From NCBI RefSeq assembly GCF_001425005.1, contig NZ_LMDB01000008.1, positions 24,886 through 88,885 on the forward strand: a stretch of DNA of 64,000 bases, given 5' to 3'. The notes beneath the pieces are model-generated. The model searched no databases. It saw only the letters and a program-made list of their open reading frames with translations, and was not told where the DNA came from. Source of the stretch: Duganella sp. Root336D2. GTDB taxonomy: Bacteria; Pseudomonadota; Gammaproteobacteria; Burkholderiales; Burkholderiaceae_D. The position numbers and the translations under genes were made by a program. This document shows, one piece after another, positions 48,618-56,689 of the stretch; position 1 is the first letter of the stretch; every line of letters starts with the position of its first letter.

Positions 48618-49853
48618 TCAGGCGGAGCGGGTTGCCATCGCCGGCGAGATGGAGGCGGCGCGCCACGCGGGGCCATATACGGCGGCGATGCCGAGCGCCC
48701 AGGAAGCGAGGGCACCCACGACCATGTACTCGGCCGGCAGGCGCGCCAGTTCCAGTTTCGACACCAGCAGCTGGTTCAGGGCCAGCGCCCCCAGCAGGCC
48801 GCCGGCAATCCCGGTGGTGGTGATCATCAGGTTTTCAGTCACGAAGTAGCGCAGGATGTCGATCTTGCGCGCCCCCAGCGCACGGCGAATGCCGATCTGC
48901 TTGCGGCGCTGCGTGACCCACAGGCTGGCCATGCCGACGATGCCGCTGGCCGTCACCACCATCAGCAGCACGCTGACGGTGATCAGCATCCAGCACAGCG
49001 CGTTGTCGGCCTTGTAGCGTTTGGCGCGCTCCTCGGACTGGGTGGTGGTGTGCAGCACCACCTGGCCGCGATGCAGCTTGCGCAGCGCTTGCTCGGCATC
49101 CTTGATGGCGCGGTCGCGCTGGCCGGCTTCGGCGCGCACCGTGTACAGGTTGCGCCACGTGCCGGTCAGGCGCATCGCCACCATGGTCGACCACTCGCCT
49201 TCCGCGCCCATGGCGGCGCCGGGAGTCTGCAGCGTTTCCACCACGCCTACCACGGTCACTTCGCGCGCCTCCGGACCGGTGCCGTAGAACATCTTCTTGC
49301 CGACATAGCTGGCGGCGTCGGGCCACACTTTCTGCCCCAGCGCCTTGCTGACCAGGGCCACGCTGGCGAAGGCCTTGCTGGTATTGCGGTCGACTTCCAC
49401 CACGTCCTGCGCGTTGAAGTCGCGCCCGTCCACCAGTTTCAGGCCCCAGGTCTTGACCAGCGAATCGGGCGTGAGGTACAGGGTCGGGCTGGCGCTGGTG
49501 CGCAACTGGTCGCGGCTGGCGGCGACGCTGTTGTAGTTGCCTGAATTGGACAGGGCGATCTGGTTGGTGTCGGCCACCGAGACCACGCCCGGGATGGCGC
49601 GCAGTGCGGCAGCCTGCGCCTGCTGCGCCGCCAGCTGCTCTTCATGGCCGCCGGGACGCAGCGGCTTGACGCTGATGTTGAACACTTGCTCTTCGTTGGC
49701 GATGCCGGTCGGGCGCGCGGCGACGGCCTGGCGCACACTGACGATGTGCAGCGCGTTGGCCAGGATGGCAAGGCTGAGCGCCACTTGCACGGCGACCAGG
49801 ATCGGGCCGGTTTTGGAGCGCATCAGCGCGGAAAAGATTGGTTTGATTTCCAT
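48618..49853 (-). CDS. MacB-like ABC transporter permease (second)
   Basis: A 411-residue permease of the MacB/FtsX fold. An N-terminal helix (ILVAVQVALSLAILANALHI) is followed by a long periplasmic domain and three C-terminal helices (LCWMLITVSVLLMVVTASGI, TTGIAGGLLGALALNQLL, VGALASWALGIAAVYGPAW), with IGIRRALGARKIDILRYF between them, the usual coupling segment. It pairs with the permease encoded just upstream, 10 bases away, so the exporter probably uses two different half-permeases. The four-component efflux set suggests export of an antimicrobial peptide, lipid or similar. The substrate is unknown. Confidence 0.9.
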   Translation of the reverse strand: MEIKPIFSALMRSKTGPILVAVQVALSLAILANALHIVSVRQAVAARPTGIANEEQVFNISVKPLRPGGHEEQLAAQQAQAAALRAIPGVVSVADTNQIALSNSGNYNSVAASRDQLRTSASPTLYLTPDSLVKTWGLKLVDGRDFNAQDVVEVDRNTSKAFASVALVSKALGQKVWPDAASYVGKKMFYGTGPEAREVTVVGVVETLQTPGAAMGAEGEWSTMVAMRLTGTWRNLYTVRAEAGQRDRAIKDAEQALRKLHRGQVVLHTTTQSEERAKRYKADNALCWMLITVSVLLMVVTASGIVGMASLWVTQRRKQIGIRRALGARKIDILRYFVTENLMITTTGIAGGLLGALALNQLLVSKLELARLPAEYMVVGALASWALGIAAVYGPAWRAASISPAMATRSA

Positions 49854-49863
49854 GATAATTACC

Positions 49864-51174
49864 TCACTGCGATTTCAGTTGCAGGGCCGGGGTGACCTGG
49901 CAGGCGCGCCAGGTCGGCAGCAGGCCGGCCAGCACGGCGGCACTGACCGACATGACAAAGGTCGCCAGCAGCATCATCCAGTCCATTCTGGTGGTGACGG
50001 CAATCTGTTCCGAGATGCTGCCGATCAGGGCCAGCGCGCCCAGTGCCAGCAGCAGGCCGAGGACGCCGCCGGCCAGGCCGACCACGGCGCTCTCGATCAT
50101 GAACTGGCAGAAGATTTCCTTGCGCGAGGCGCCAAGGGCGCGGCGCACGCCCACTTCCGGCGCCCGTACCGAGAATTTCGCCAGCAGCAGGCCGACCGTA
50201 TTGACCAGGCAAAGCAGCAGGAAACCGAAGGCCAGCATGGCCGACAGGCGGCTGTCCTTGCCCACCACTTTCTGGTCTTCCAGCCATTCCATCACGTTGA
50301 ACAGCTCATTCGGCGCGGAGCGCTGCAGGCGGCCCAGCTTGCGCTGCTCGGCGGCGTAGGCGTCGAGCCAGGCTTGCAGTTGCGGGCGCTCGGCCGCCGA
50401 GTGCAGTTCGAACCAGAACTGGATCCAGATGCATTCCGAGTCGAGCAGGGCCTGGTAGCCCGGCGCGCGCTCGGCGCTGCAGCTCATATTGCCGCTCTGC
50501 CCGAACTCGTGGCGGATCGCGTTGTGGAAGGGGATGTAGAAATCGTCCTCACTGCCAAAGGCGCCGGGACCGCCGACGATGCGGTGATAACGCGGCACCG
50601 GCTTCCAGTTGCCGTACACCCCGACTACGGCGTAGTCGAAGCCGAGCATGCGCACGCGCTGGCCGACCGGGTTGGCGCTGCCGAACAGGCGCTCGGCCAG
50701 TTTGCTGCTCAGGACCACCACGTCGGCGCCGGCCTTGTCCTCGGCCTCGCTCCATGGGCCGCCGTGCACGAAGGGCACTTCGAACATGGCGAAGAAGTCG
50801 CGCGTCGGCGTCAGCCCTTCGGCGGAAAACACCGGCAGGTCCTTGCGTGCCGGTTCGATGGTGCCGTCCACGCCGCGTATGGCGGTGCGGCGGTCGCCCT
50901 GGCCGGAGGCGAGCAGGTTGACGGCGTCGCGGTAGGACATTTCATCGCCTTCGCGTTCGCCCGGCGTGTAGCCTTTGAGCGGGCCGTTGTCGATGCGCGG
51001 CACCAGCAGGCGCTCGCTCTTGTGCGGGATCGGGTCGCCCGACATCACGTGCAGGATGGTCAGGGTCGACACGCTGGCTGCCACGCCGACCGCCAGGATC
51101 AGCACCATCAGCGCGGTCAGCACCGGGTTGCGGCGCAGGCTGCGCACGCCCAGCAGGAAGTAGTAATGGAACAT
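49864..51174 (-). CDS. MacB-like ABC transporter permease (first)
   Basis: A 436-residue MacB-type permease. Helix 1 is PVLTALMVLILAVGVAASVS, the large periplasmic domain includes TRDFFAMFEVPFVHGGPW and KLAERLFGSANPVGQRVRML, and the C-terminal part has FLLLCLVNTVGLLLAKFSVR, EVGVRRALGASRKEIFCQFM and two more helices. It starts 1 base before the ATPase stop codon region, so translation is coupled. Together with the partner permease and the ATPase it forms an ABC transporter of the MacB/LolCDE superfamily. Substrate is unknown. Confidence 0.9.
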   Translation of the reverse strand: MFHYYFLLGVRSLRRNPVLTALMVLILAVGVAASVSTLTILHVMSGDPIPHKSERLLVPRIDNGPLKGYTPGEREGDEMSYRDAVNLLASGQGDRRTAIRGVDGTIEPARKDLPVFSAEGLTPTRDFFAMFEVPFVHGGPWSEAEDKAGADVVVLSSKLAERLFGSANPVGQRVRMLGFDYAVVGVYGNWKPVPRYHRIVGGPGAFGSEDDFYIPFHNAIRHEFGQSGNMSCSAERAPGYQALLDSECIWIQFWFELHSAAERPQLQAWLDAYAAEQRKLGRLQRSAPNELFNVMEWLEDQKVVGKDSRLSAMLAFGFLLLCLVNTVGLLLAKFSVRAPEVGVRRALGASRKEIFCQFMIESAVVGLAGGVLGLLLALGALALIGSISEQIAVTTRMDWMMLLATFVMSVSAAVLAGLLPTWRACQVTPALQLKSQ

Positions 51175-51175
51175 C

Positions 51176-51880
<705 letters not shown>

Positions 51881-51899
51881 GCTTAATCTCCGTAGGGGG

Positions 51900-53165
51900 T
51901 TATTTATTGATCGAGACGCGTTTGGCGTTCTCAAAGTTTTCGCTACCGGCGATCACGATCCTGTCGCCTTGTTTCAATCCATTGACGATTTCCACGGCTG
52001 CCACGCTGGTGGCGCCCAGCTGCACCGGAGTGCGCACGGCAATGCCGTCCTGCAGCAGGTAGACATAGCGGCCGCCTTCCGATTCGACGAACGGGCCGCG
52101 CTGCACCATCAGCACGTTTTGCTTCTCGTCGATCAGCAGGCGCGCCGATACGCGCTGGCTCTGGCGCAGGCCTTCCGGCTGCTGGTCGAAGCGCACGCGC
52201 GCCAGCACCTGGTTCTTCACCACCTCCGGCGACAGGGCCGACAGCTTGCCCTTGGTTTTCACGCCGGCCACTTCGATTTCGGCGGTCATGCCAAGGCCGA
52301 GGTCGTTGACGTAGGACTCGGGCACTTCCAGTTCCACTTCGAGCTGCGACAGGTCGACCAGCGTCATGAGCGGGGAGTTGGCCTGCACCACGCTGCGGTT
52401 GGCGACCGACAGGGTGCCGATGAAGCCGTCCACCGGCGCGCGCACGGTCAGTTCGTCGACGCGGCGCTGGGCGTTGGCCAGCGACAGCTTCTGGCGCTCC
52501 ATCTGCGCGGTTTTGGTTTTCAGTTCCAGCGACACGTTGTCGCTTTCCAGTTCGGCGGCCTGCTTGGTGTGCCTGGCGCGGATGTCGGCAGCTGCCACCG
52601 CGTCCTTGGCCTTCTGCATATCAATCTTGGCGATGATGCCTTCGGTCGACACGCTTTCGTAGCGCTGCAGGGTGCGCATGGCGGAGATGCGCTCGATTTC
52701 GGCGGTGTCGGCTTCGCGCTGCGCGGCCAGCTTCTGCTTGCGGGCCAGGATCTGCTGGCGCGCGACTTCCGCTTGCAGTTCGCCGAACAGGGTCTGCTCT
52801 TTTTTCAGTTCGTCCGTCAGGTCGGGCGATTCCAGCACGGCCAGCACCTGGCCTTTCTTGACCGTGTCGCCGGCGTGCACCTTCAGTTCGACCGTGGAAG
52901 TGGAAGTCGAATACAGGGTTGGGCTGACGGCGGCCACGATGCGGCCGTTGACGGCGGCGTCGCGGATCAGCGTGCCGCGCGTGACTTCGCCGATGCGCAG
53001 GCGCGCGGCGCTGATCGACTGCTCGCTACCGCTCCAGTTTTTCAGCAGGCTGAAGCCGGTCGCGGCCAGCGCCACGCCGGCCAGCAGCAGCAGCACTGTG
53101 CGGCGCGGGAAGCGGCTGGCGGGCGCTGCGATCACTTGGTCCTGGTGTGAGGTGTCGCGAATCAT
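51900..53165 (-). CDS. Efflux periplasmic adaptor (MacA/HlyD-like)
   Basis: A 421-residue membrane-fusion protein from ATG 53165 with an AGGA site. A signal anchor (RTVLLLLAGVALAATGFSLL) leads into a lipoyl/barrel part (VELKVHAGDTVKKGQVLAVL), a long coiled-coil hairpin (residues about 110-215, rich in Gln/Lys/Glu), and the return barrel (LTVRAPVDGFIGTLSVANRS). It would link the MacB-type transporter to an outer-membrane channel encoded elsewhere; no TolC homologue is nearby. It is the first gene of the efflux operon, and a sigma-54 type promoter lies just upstream. Confidence 0.93.
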   Translation of the reverse strand: MIRDTSHQDQVIAAPASRFPRRTVLLLLAGVALAATGFSLLKNWSGSEQSISAARLRIGEVTRGTLIRDAAVNGRIVAAVSPTLYSTSTSTVELKVHAGDTVKKGQVLAVLESPDLTDELKKEQTLFGELQAEVARQQILARKQKLAAQREADTAEIERISAMRTLQRYESVSTEGIIAKIDMQKAKDAVAAADIRARHTKQAAELESDNVSLELKTKTAQMERQKLSLANAQRRVDELTVRAPVDGFIGTLSVANRSVVQANSPLMTLVDLSQLEVELEVPESYVNDLGLGMTAEIEVAGVKTKGKLSALSPEVVKNQVLARVRFDQQPEGLRQSQRVSARLLIDEKQNVLMVQRGPFVESEGGRYVYLLQDGIAVRTPVQLGATSVAAVEIVNGLKQGDRIVIAGSENFENAKRVSINK

Positions 53166-53206
53166 GTTCTTGTTCCTGGTGATGGTGATTTGGTCAAGGT
53201 AGTTAA

Positions 53207-53222
53207 TGCATGAAGCGTGCCA
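53207..53222 (-). promoter_or_regulatory. Sigma-54 (-24/-12) promoter of the efflux operon
   Basis: The reverse strand reads TGGCACGCTTCATGCA: a perfect TGGCACG -24 element, correct spacing, and ATGCA against the TTGC[AT] -12 element (one mismatch; GG and GC dinucleotides are 12 positions apart as required). The transcript would start near 53197, about 32 bases before the adaptor ATG. Farther upstream, between 53251 and 53310, lie CCGTGACCACGG and repeated TGTCCG/GGAC motifs that may be enhancer sites. Confidence 0.75.
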
Positions 53223-53379
53223 GGATCTAAGTTGTTGATTTTTATGAGGTCCGTGACCACGGCCCGGCTGTCCGCGAGCGTCCACCGCGTCCGCCTGTCC
53301 GTCGCCGCGAAGCGGGCTACTTGATTTTTTAGTAAGCGGATATACTTGTTGGCTTAACTTTATGGCAAGGAGTGGTTCT

Positions 53380-54864
53380 GTGGAGTATCCGTTCCCGGAC
53401 AGCGCAGTGGCGCGCTACGACGAGCTGGCGGCCAGCAGTGGCAACGGCGCGGTGGATGATCAGAGCTGGCAGGATTTGCTGCTGTCGCCCTATCTCGCTG
53501 AAGTCGGCGCCGGCGCCAGCATCTTCGGTCGCCAAGTGCTGTATCGGCGCTTGCGGCGCGGCGCGGCACTTGCATCGTCCGGGCCTGTCCGCGCTTTGCT
53601 CGCGGACAGCGGCGCGCGGGAACGGCTGGCCTTGCAGCTCGCGCCCTTGCGCAAGGCCAGCGCGGAAGTCACCGGGTCGCTGTTCGTCGCCGTCGCTGAC
53701 GCCGCAGCCACCACTGCGCCCGTGGAACAGTCGCCACTGCCGGCCGTGCCACGCTGGTCGGCCTGGCTCTGGCTGGTGCCGTTGGCTTTCCTCGCCAGCG
53801 CCGTTGCCAGCGTCTTCTGGCTGAGCGCCCTGGTGCCGGCGGTCCTGCTGTCGCTGGTCTTGATGGCGATCCAGATCGCGTTTCATGCGCGCATCCAGCA
53901 ATGGGCCGCCATCGCCGAAGCGCTGCAATTGCAGCTCTATGCGCACAGCCGGCAAGCGGATGCGCCCGGCGCCGCACATGCCGCCCAATTGCGCGCCGGG
54001 CTGGCACGCAATGCGTTCTCCACCGCGCCTGGCGTCGCAGAATATGCGGACTGGGTCATGTTGGCGAACCTGAAGCACTATTTCGCTACGCGCCGCCTGG
54101 TGCGGGACCATGCGCCTTTCCTGCGCGAGAGCTATGAGCTGGCGGCCGGCCTGGATGCCGACCTTGCATTGGCGCGCCACCTGTCCGCGCAAGCGCATTG
54201 GTGCTGGGCGGAGGAGGGCTGGGAGCAGGAGATTCACCTGCGAGCGGTACGCCACCCGTTGCTGCCCGATGCGCAGCCGCTGGAGCTGTCGCTGGAAGGG
54301 AAGAGTGCCTTCATCAGCGGCCAGAATGGCATCGGCAAAAGCACCTTGCTGCGTACGGTCGGCCTGAACCTGCTGGCGGCACGCGCTTTCGGCTTCTGCT
54401 ACGCGGAGGCGGCGCGGGTGCCGAACCTGCCGGTGTATGCCAGTATGCACAACGAGGACGCGCTGGATGGCGGCGAAAGCCTCTATCAATCGGAGCTGCG
54501 CCGCGCGCACGAATTGCTGGCGCTGGCAAAAGAGCCGCAGCGCGCGGTCTTCATCATCGACGAGATCTTCCGCGGCACGAACCACCTGGAGTCGGTGTCA
54601 GCCTCCGCCGCGGTGCTGGAACAACTCGCCGGCCGCGGTACTGTGCTGGTGTCCTCGCACAATGTGGTGCTGGCGCAGTTGCTGGAGACATGCTGCCTGC
54701 CGTTGCTGGTGCAAAAGCGCGCCGACCGCCTGGTGCTGACGCCCGGTGTGCTGGCCGAAACCAACGGCCTGACACTGCTGGCCCAGGCCGGCTTCGACCC
54801 TTCCCTCGAACAACGCGCGCGCGACGTCTACAAACGCCTCAGCGGCCGGCTGCTGCCGGCATAG
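53380..54864 (+). CDS. Membrane-anchored MutS-like ATPase domain protein
   Basis: About 494 residues. The C-terminal domain is the MutS ATPase: Walker A SGQNGIGKST near residue 313, and Walker B VFIIDEIFRGTNHLESVSAS near 390, which is the MutS family signature. The mismatch-recognition and connector domains are absent; instead residues about 125-170 hold one or two hydrophobic helices (WLWLVPLAFLASAVASVFWL and VLLSLVLMAIQIAFHARIQQ). Such proteins are known as membrane-bound MutS-like ATPases of unknown role. GTG 53380 with AAGGAG 7 bases before it is the better start; ATG 53362 lacks a site. The 3' end overlaps the DUF1624 gene. Confidence 0.88.
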   Translation: MEYPFPDSAVARYDELAASSGNGAVDDQSWQDLLLSPYLAEVGAGASIFGRQVLYRRLRRGAALASSGPVRALLADSGARERLALQLAPLRKASAEVTGSLFVAVADAAATTAPVEQSPLPAVPRWSAWLWLVPLAFLASAVASVFWLSALVPAVLLSLVLMAIQIAFHARIQQWAAIAEALQLQLYAHSRQADAPGAAHAAQLRAGLARNAFSTAPGVAEYADWVMLANLKHYFATRRLVRDHAPFLRESYELAAGLDADLALARHLSAQAHWCWAEEGWEQEIHLRAVRHPLLPDAQPLELSLEGKSAFISGQNGIGKSTLLRTVGLNLLAARAFGFCYAEAARVPNLPVYASMHNEDALDGGESLYQSELRRAHELLALAKEPQRAVFIIDEIFRGTNHLESVSASAAVLEQLAGRGTVLVSSHNVVLAQLLETCCLPLLVQKRADRLVLTPGVLAETNGLTLLAQAGFDPSLEQRARDVYKRLSGRLLPA

Positions 54865-55966
54865 GGCGCAGCGTCTTGCGGCGCAGCCAAAGCCTGGTCA
54901 GGCCGTACATGATCGCGATCACCATCATCCACGCGGCATAGACCACGCCCAGCGACGGCTGGTAACCGTTTGGCAGGGTAAGACCTCCGGGCCCGCCTTG
55001 CGGTATCGCGCCGTAGCGCAGCATGAAATACGGCCCCGAAAGGAAGTGGATCATGGCAATGTGGATCACGTAGAAGAACATCGGCGTGCCGCCGAACAGC
55101 ATCAGCAGCGGCACGGGACGCAAGCGTTCGAACCACGCCAGCACAGGCAGCGCAATGCCGATCGTCACGCACAAGTAGAGCAGCGAGGGCGGGTATTTGT
55201 GCACGCGGATGAAGGAAAGGAAATCCCACACCAGGCCGCGTCCTTGCGGCGCCCAGGGATCGGGATCGCCGTAGAAATTCCCGCTGCGCAGGGCGACGAA
55301 GAGCAACAGCAAGACGCAGCCGGCGATCACCAGGAAACGCTGCCGGCGTGCCGCCTGCCACTGGAACACGGGCCCCAGCGCGTAGCCGGCCGCGATCAGT
55401 CCAAGCCATGGCATCAACGGATACGCGAGATACACGCCGTAATTCCCGGCCACCGGCCAGAAGCCGCGCTGGTGCCACGCCAGCCACAGGGGATGGCTGG
55501 ACTGGATCGTGTCGAGCAGGTTGTGCGGCAGGATCAGCAGCGCCGCAATGGCCGCTACGGCTGGCATGGGCAGCCATGCCAGCCCGGCCAGGAAAATCAT
55601 CCCCATGCCCAGCGCCCACAGTACCTGCAGGATGGTGACGTTATATCCGAACTGCCAGCTGAAACTGATCCACGTTGCTTCAAGCACCAGCAGCAGCAGG
55701 CCGCGCGTGAGGAGGTAGCGCGACAAGGATGGGGTGCCGCACCGGGTGCCGCGCAGGAAGGCCGAAGTGCCGGCCAGCAGCACGAAGGTGGACGCGCACA
55801 GATGCGTGATCCAGCGCGTGGCAAACCACAACGGCGTGGTCTGCGCCAGGTCTTCCGGATCGAACAGCGCGGCGCCGAAGAAATCGCGGGTATGGTCCAA
55901 CGCCATCAACACAATTACCAGGCCGCGCAGCATGTCGATGCTGGCGAGCCGCTTCGTAGTCTGCAT
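54839..55966 (-). CDS. DUF1624 / heparan-alpha-glucosaminide acetyltransferase-like membrane protein
   Basis: A 375-residue polytopic protein with about ten hydrophobic helices. The N-terminal RLASIDMLRGLVIVLMALDH followed by TRDFFG is the signature of DUF1624 and related acyltransferases, in which the histidine of LDHTRDF is the proposed acyl carrier. The ATG at 55966 has GGGGA 5 bases upstream; another ATG at 55978 is 12 bases earlier. It is divergent from the GbsR/MarR-type regulator, and the intergenic region holds the 20-bp operator, so it may be under that regulator's control. The acceptor substrate is unknown. Confidence 0.85.
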   Translation of the reverse strand: MQTTKRLASIDMLRGLVIVLMALDHTRDFFGAALFDPEDLAQTTPLWFATRWITHLCASTFVLLAGTSAFLRGTRCGTPSLSRYLLTRGLLLLVLEATWISFSWQFGYNVTILQVLWALGMGMIFLAGLAWLPMPAVAAIAALLILPHNLLDTIQSSHPLWLAWHQRGFWPVAGNYGVYLAYPLMPWLGLIAAGYALGPVFQWQAARRQRFLVIAGCVLLLLFVALRSGNFYGDPDPWAPQGRGLVWDFLSFIRVHKYPPSLLYLCVTIGIALPVLAWFERLRPVPLLMLFGGTPMFFYVIHIAMIHFLSGPYFMLRYGAIPQGGPGGLTLPNGYQPSLGVVYAAWMMVIAIMYGLTRLWLRRKTLRPMPAAAGR

Positions 55967-56030
55967 GCTCGTCCCCATTATTTATTTGCTATGCATTGTG
56001 GGCGTGAATTGCCATCCAGGCAAATATTTA

Positions 56031-56050
56031 ATTTCTGTCTTGACAGAAAT
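56031..56050. promoter_or_regulatory. Operator palindrome before the GbsR/MarR regulator gene
   Basis: ATTTCTGTCTTGACAGAAAT has perfect 9-bp arms around a 2-base spacer. A near-identical 20-bp site lies at 56648-56667, before the oxidoreductase gene. The right half contains the TTGACA -35 hexamer of the regulator's likely promoter, so a bound repressor would block polymerase. The sites are seen; autorepression is inferred. Confidence 0.75.
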
Positions 56051-56067
56051 TTGTGTAAGCATAGAAT
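56040..56067 (+). promoter_or_regulatory. Sigma-70 promoter of the regulator gene
   Basis: A perfect -35 (TTGACA at 56040-56045) and a one-mismatch -10 (TAGAAT at 56062-56067) are 16 bases apart. The transcript would begin at about 56074-56075, directly on the second ATG of the gene, implying a leaderless mRNA. Confidence 0.6.
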
Positions 56068-56599
56068 GGCTGGCATGGAACTGAAACCGATAGCCGAACG
56101 TTTTGTACTGCACTGGGGCGAGATGGGTTCGCGCTGGGGTGTCAACCGCACCGTGGCGCAAATCCACGCGCTGTTGTACCTGGCCGCGCGGCCAATGGAC
56201 GCTGAGGAAATCCAGCAAACGCTGGGGGTGGCGCGCTCCAATGTCAGCAACAGTCTGAAAGAGCTGCAATCCTGGAGCCTGGTGAAAGTGGTGCACCTGA
56301 AAGGCGACCGCCGCGACCATTTCGAAACTTCGACGGACGTGTGGGAGCTGTTCAAGCTGATCGTAGCCGGCCGCCGCCAGCGCGAGATTGACCCGACTGC
56401 CGCCGCGCTGACCGAATGCCTCGCCAATCCAGCAATGGCCGACGAGGACCAAGGCACGCGCGAACGGATCGAGGAAACGCTGAAGTTCATCGAGGTGATG
56501 GCAACGCTGTCGGATGAACTGCTGCGCTACAAGCCGGAAACGCTGATGAAGACCTTGGGCGTGAGCGCCAAGATCAGCCGGGCCATCCGCGGCAAGTAG
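56066..56599 (+). CDS. GbsR/MarR-type transcriptional regulator
   Basis: A 177-residue regulator (174 if the ATG at 56075 is used). The winged helix shows QIHALLYLAARPMDAEEIQQ then TLGVARSNVSNSLKELQSWS, and the following wing is VVHLKGDRRDHFETSTDVWE. This is the GbsR-type MarR-like fold. The C-terminal helices (ETLKFIEVMATLSDELLRYK) would form the dimer. It is flanked by two copies of a 20-bp palindrome, one before itself and one before the next operon, so it probably represses both. The ligand is unknown. A strong terminator follows. Confidence 0.88.
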   Translation: MAGMELKPIAERFVLHWGEMGSRWGVNRTVAQIHALLYLAARPMDAEEIQQTLGVARSNVSNSLKELQSWSLVKVVHLKGDRRDHFETSTDVWELFKLIVAGRRQREIDPTAAALTECLANPAMADEDQGTRERIEETLKFIEVMATLSDELLRYKPETLMKTLGVSAKISRAIRGK

Positions 56600-56613
56600 T
56601 GAAGCAGCAGCAG

Positions 56614-56638
56614 CGGGCAGCAATGCCCGTTTTTTTTT
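56614..56638 (+). terminator. Rho-independent terminator after the regulator gene
   Basis: A 6-bp perfect stem CGGGCA / TGCCCG with a GCAA tetraloop is followed by nine T residues, 15 bases after the regulator stop. It separates the regulator from the oxidoreductase operon. Confidence 0.88.
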
Positions 56639-56647
56639 GAATTGATT

Positions 56648-56667
56648 ATTTCTGTTTTTACAGAAAT
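56648..56667. promoter_or_regulatory. Operator palindrome before the oxidoreductase operon
   Basis: ATTTCTGTTTTTACAGAAAT differs from the site at 56031 only in two positions of the central four. It lies 23 bases before the ATG at 56690, overlapping the region where the promoter must be, which fits repression. Confidence 0.75.
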
Positions 56668-56689
56668 TACTGTCAGTAAGGAGTGGCGC

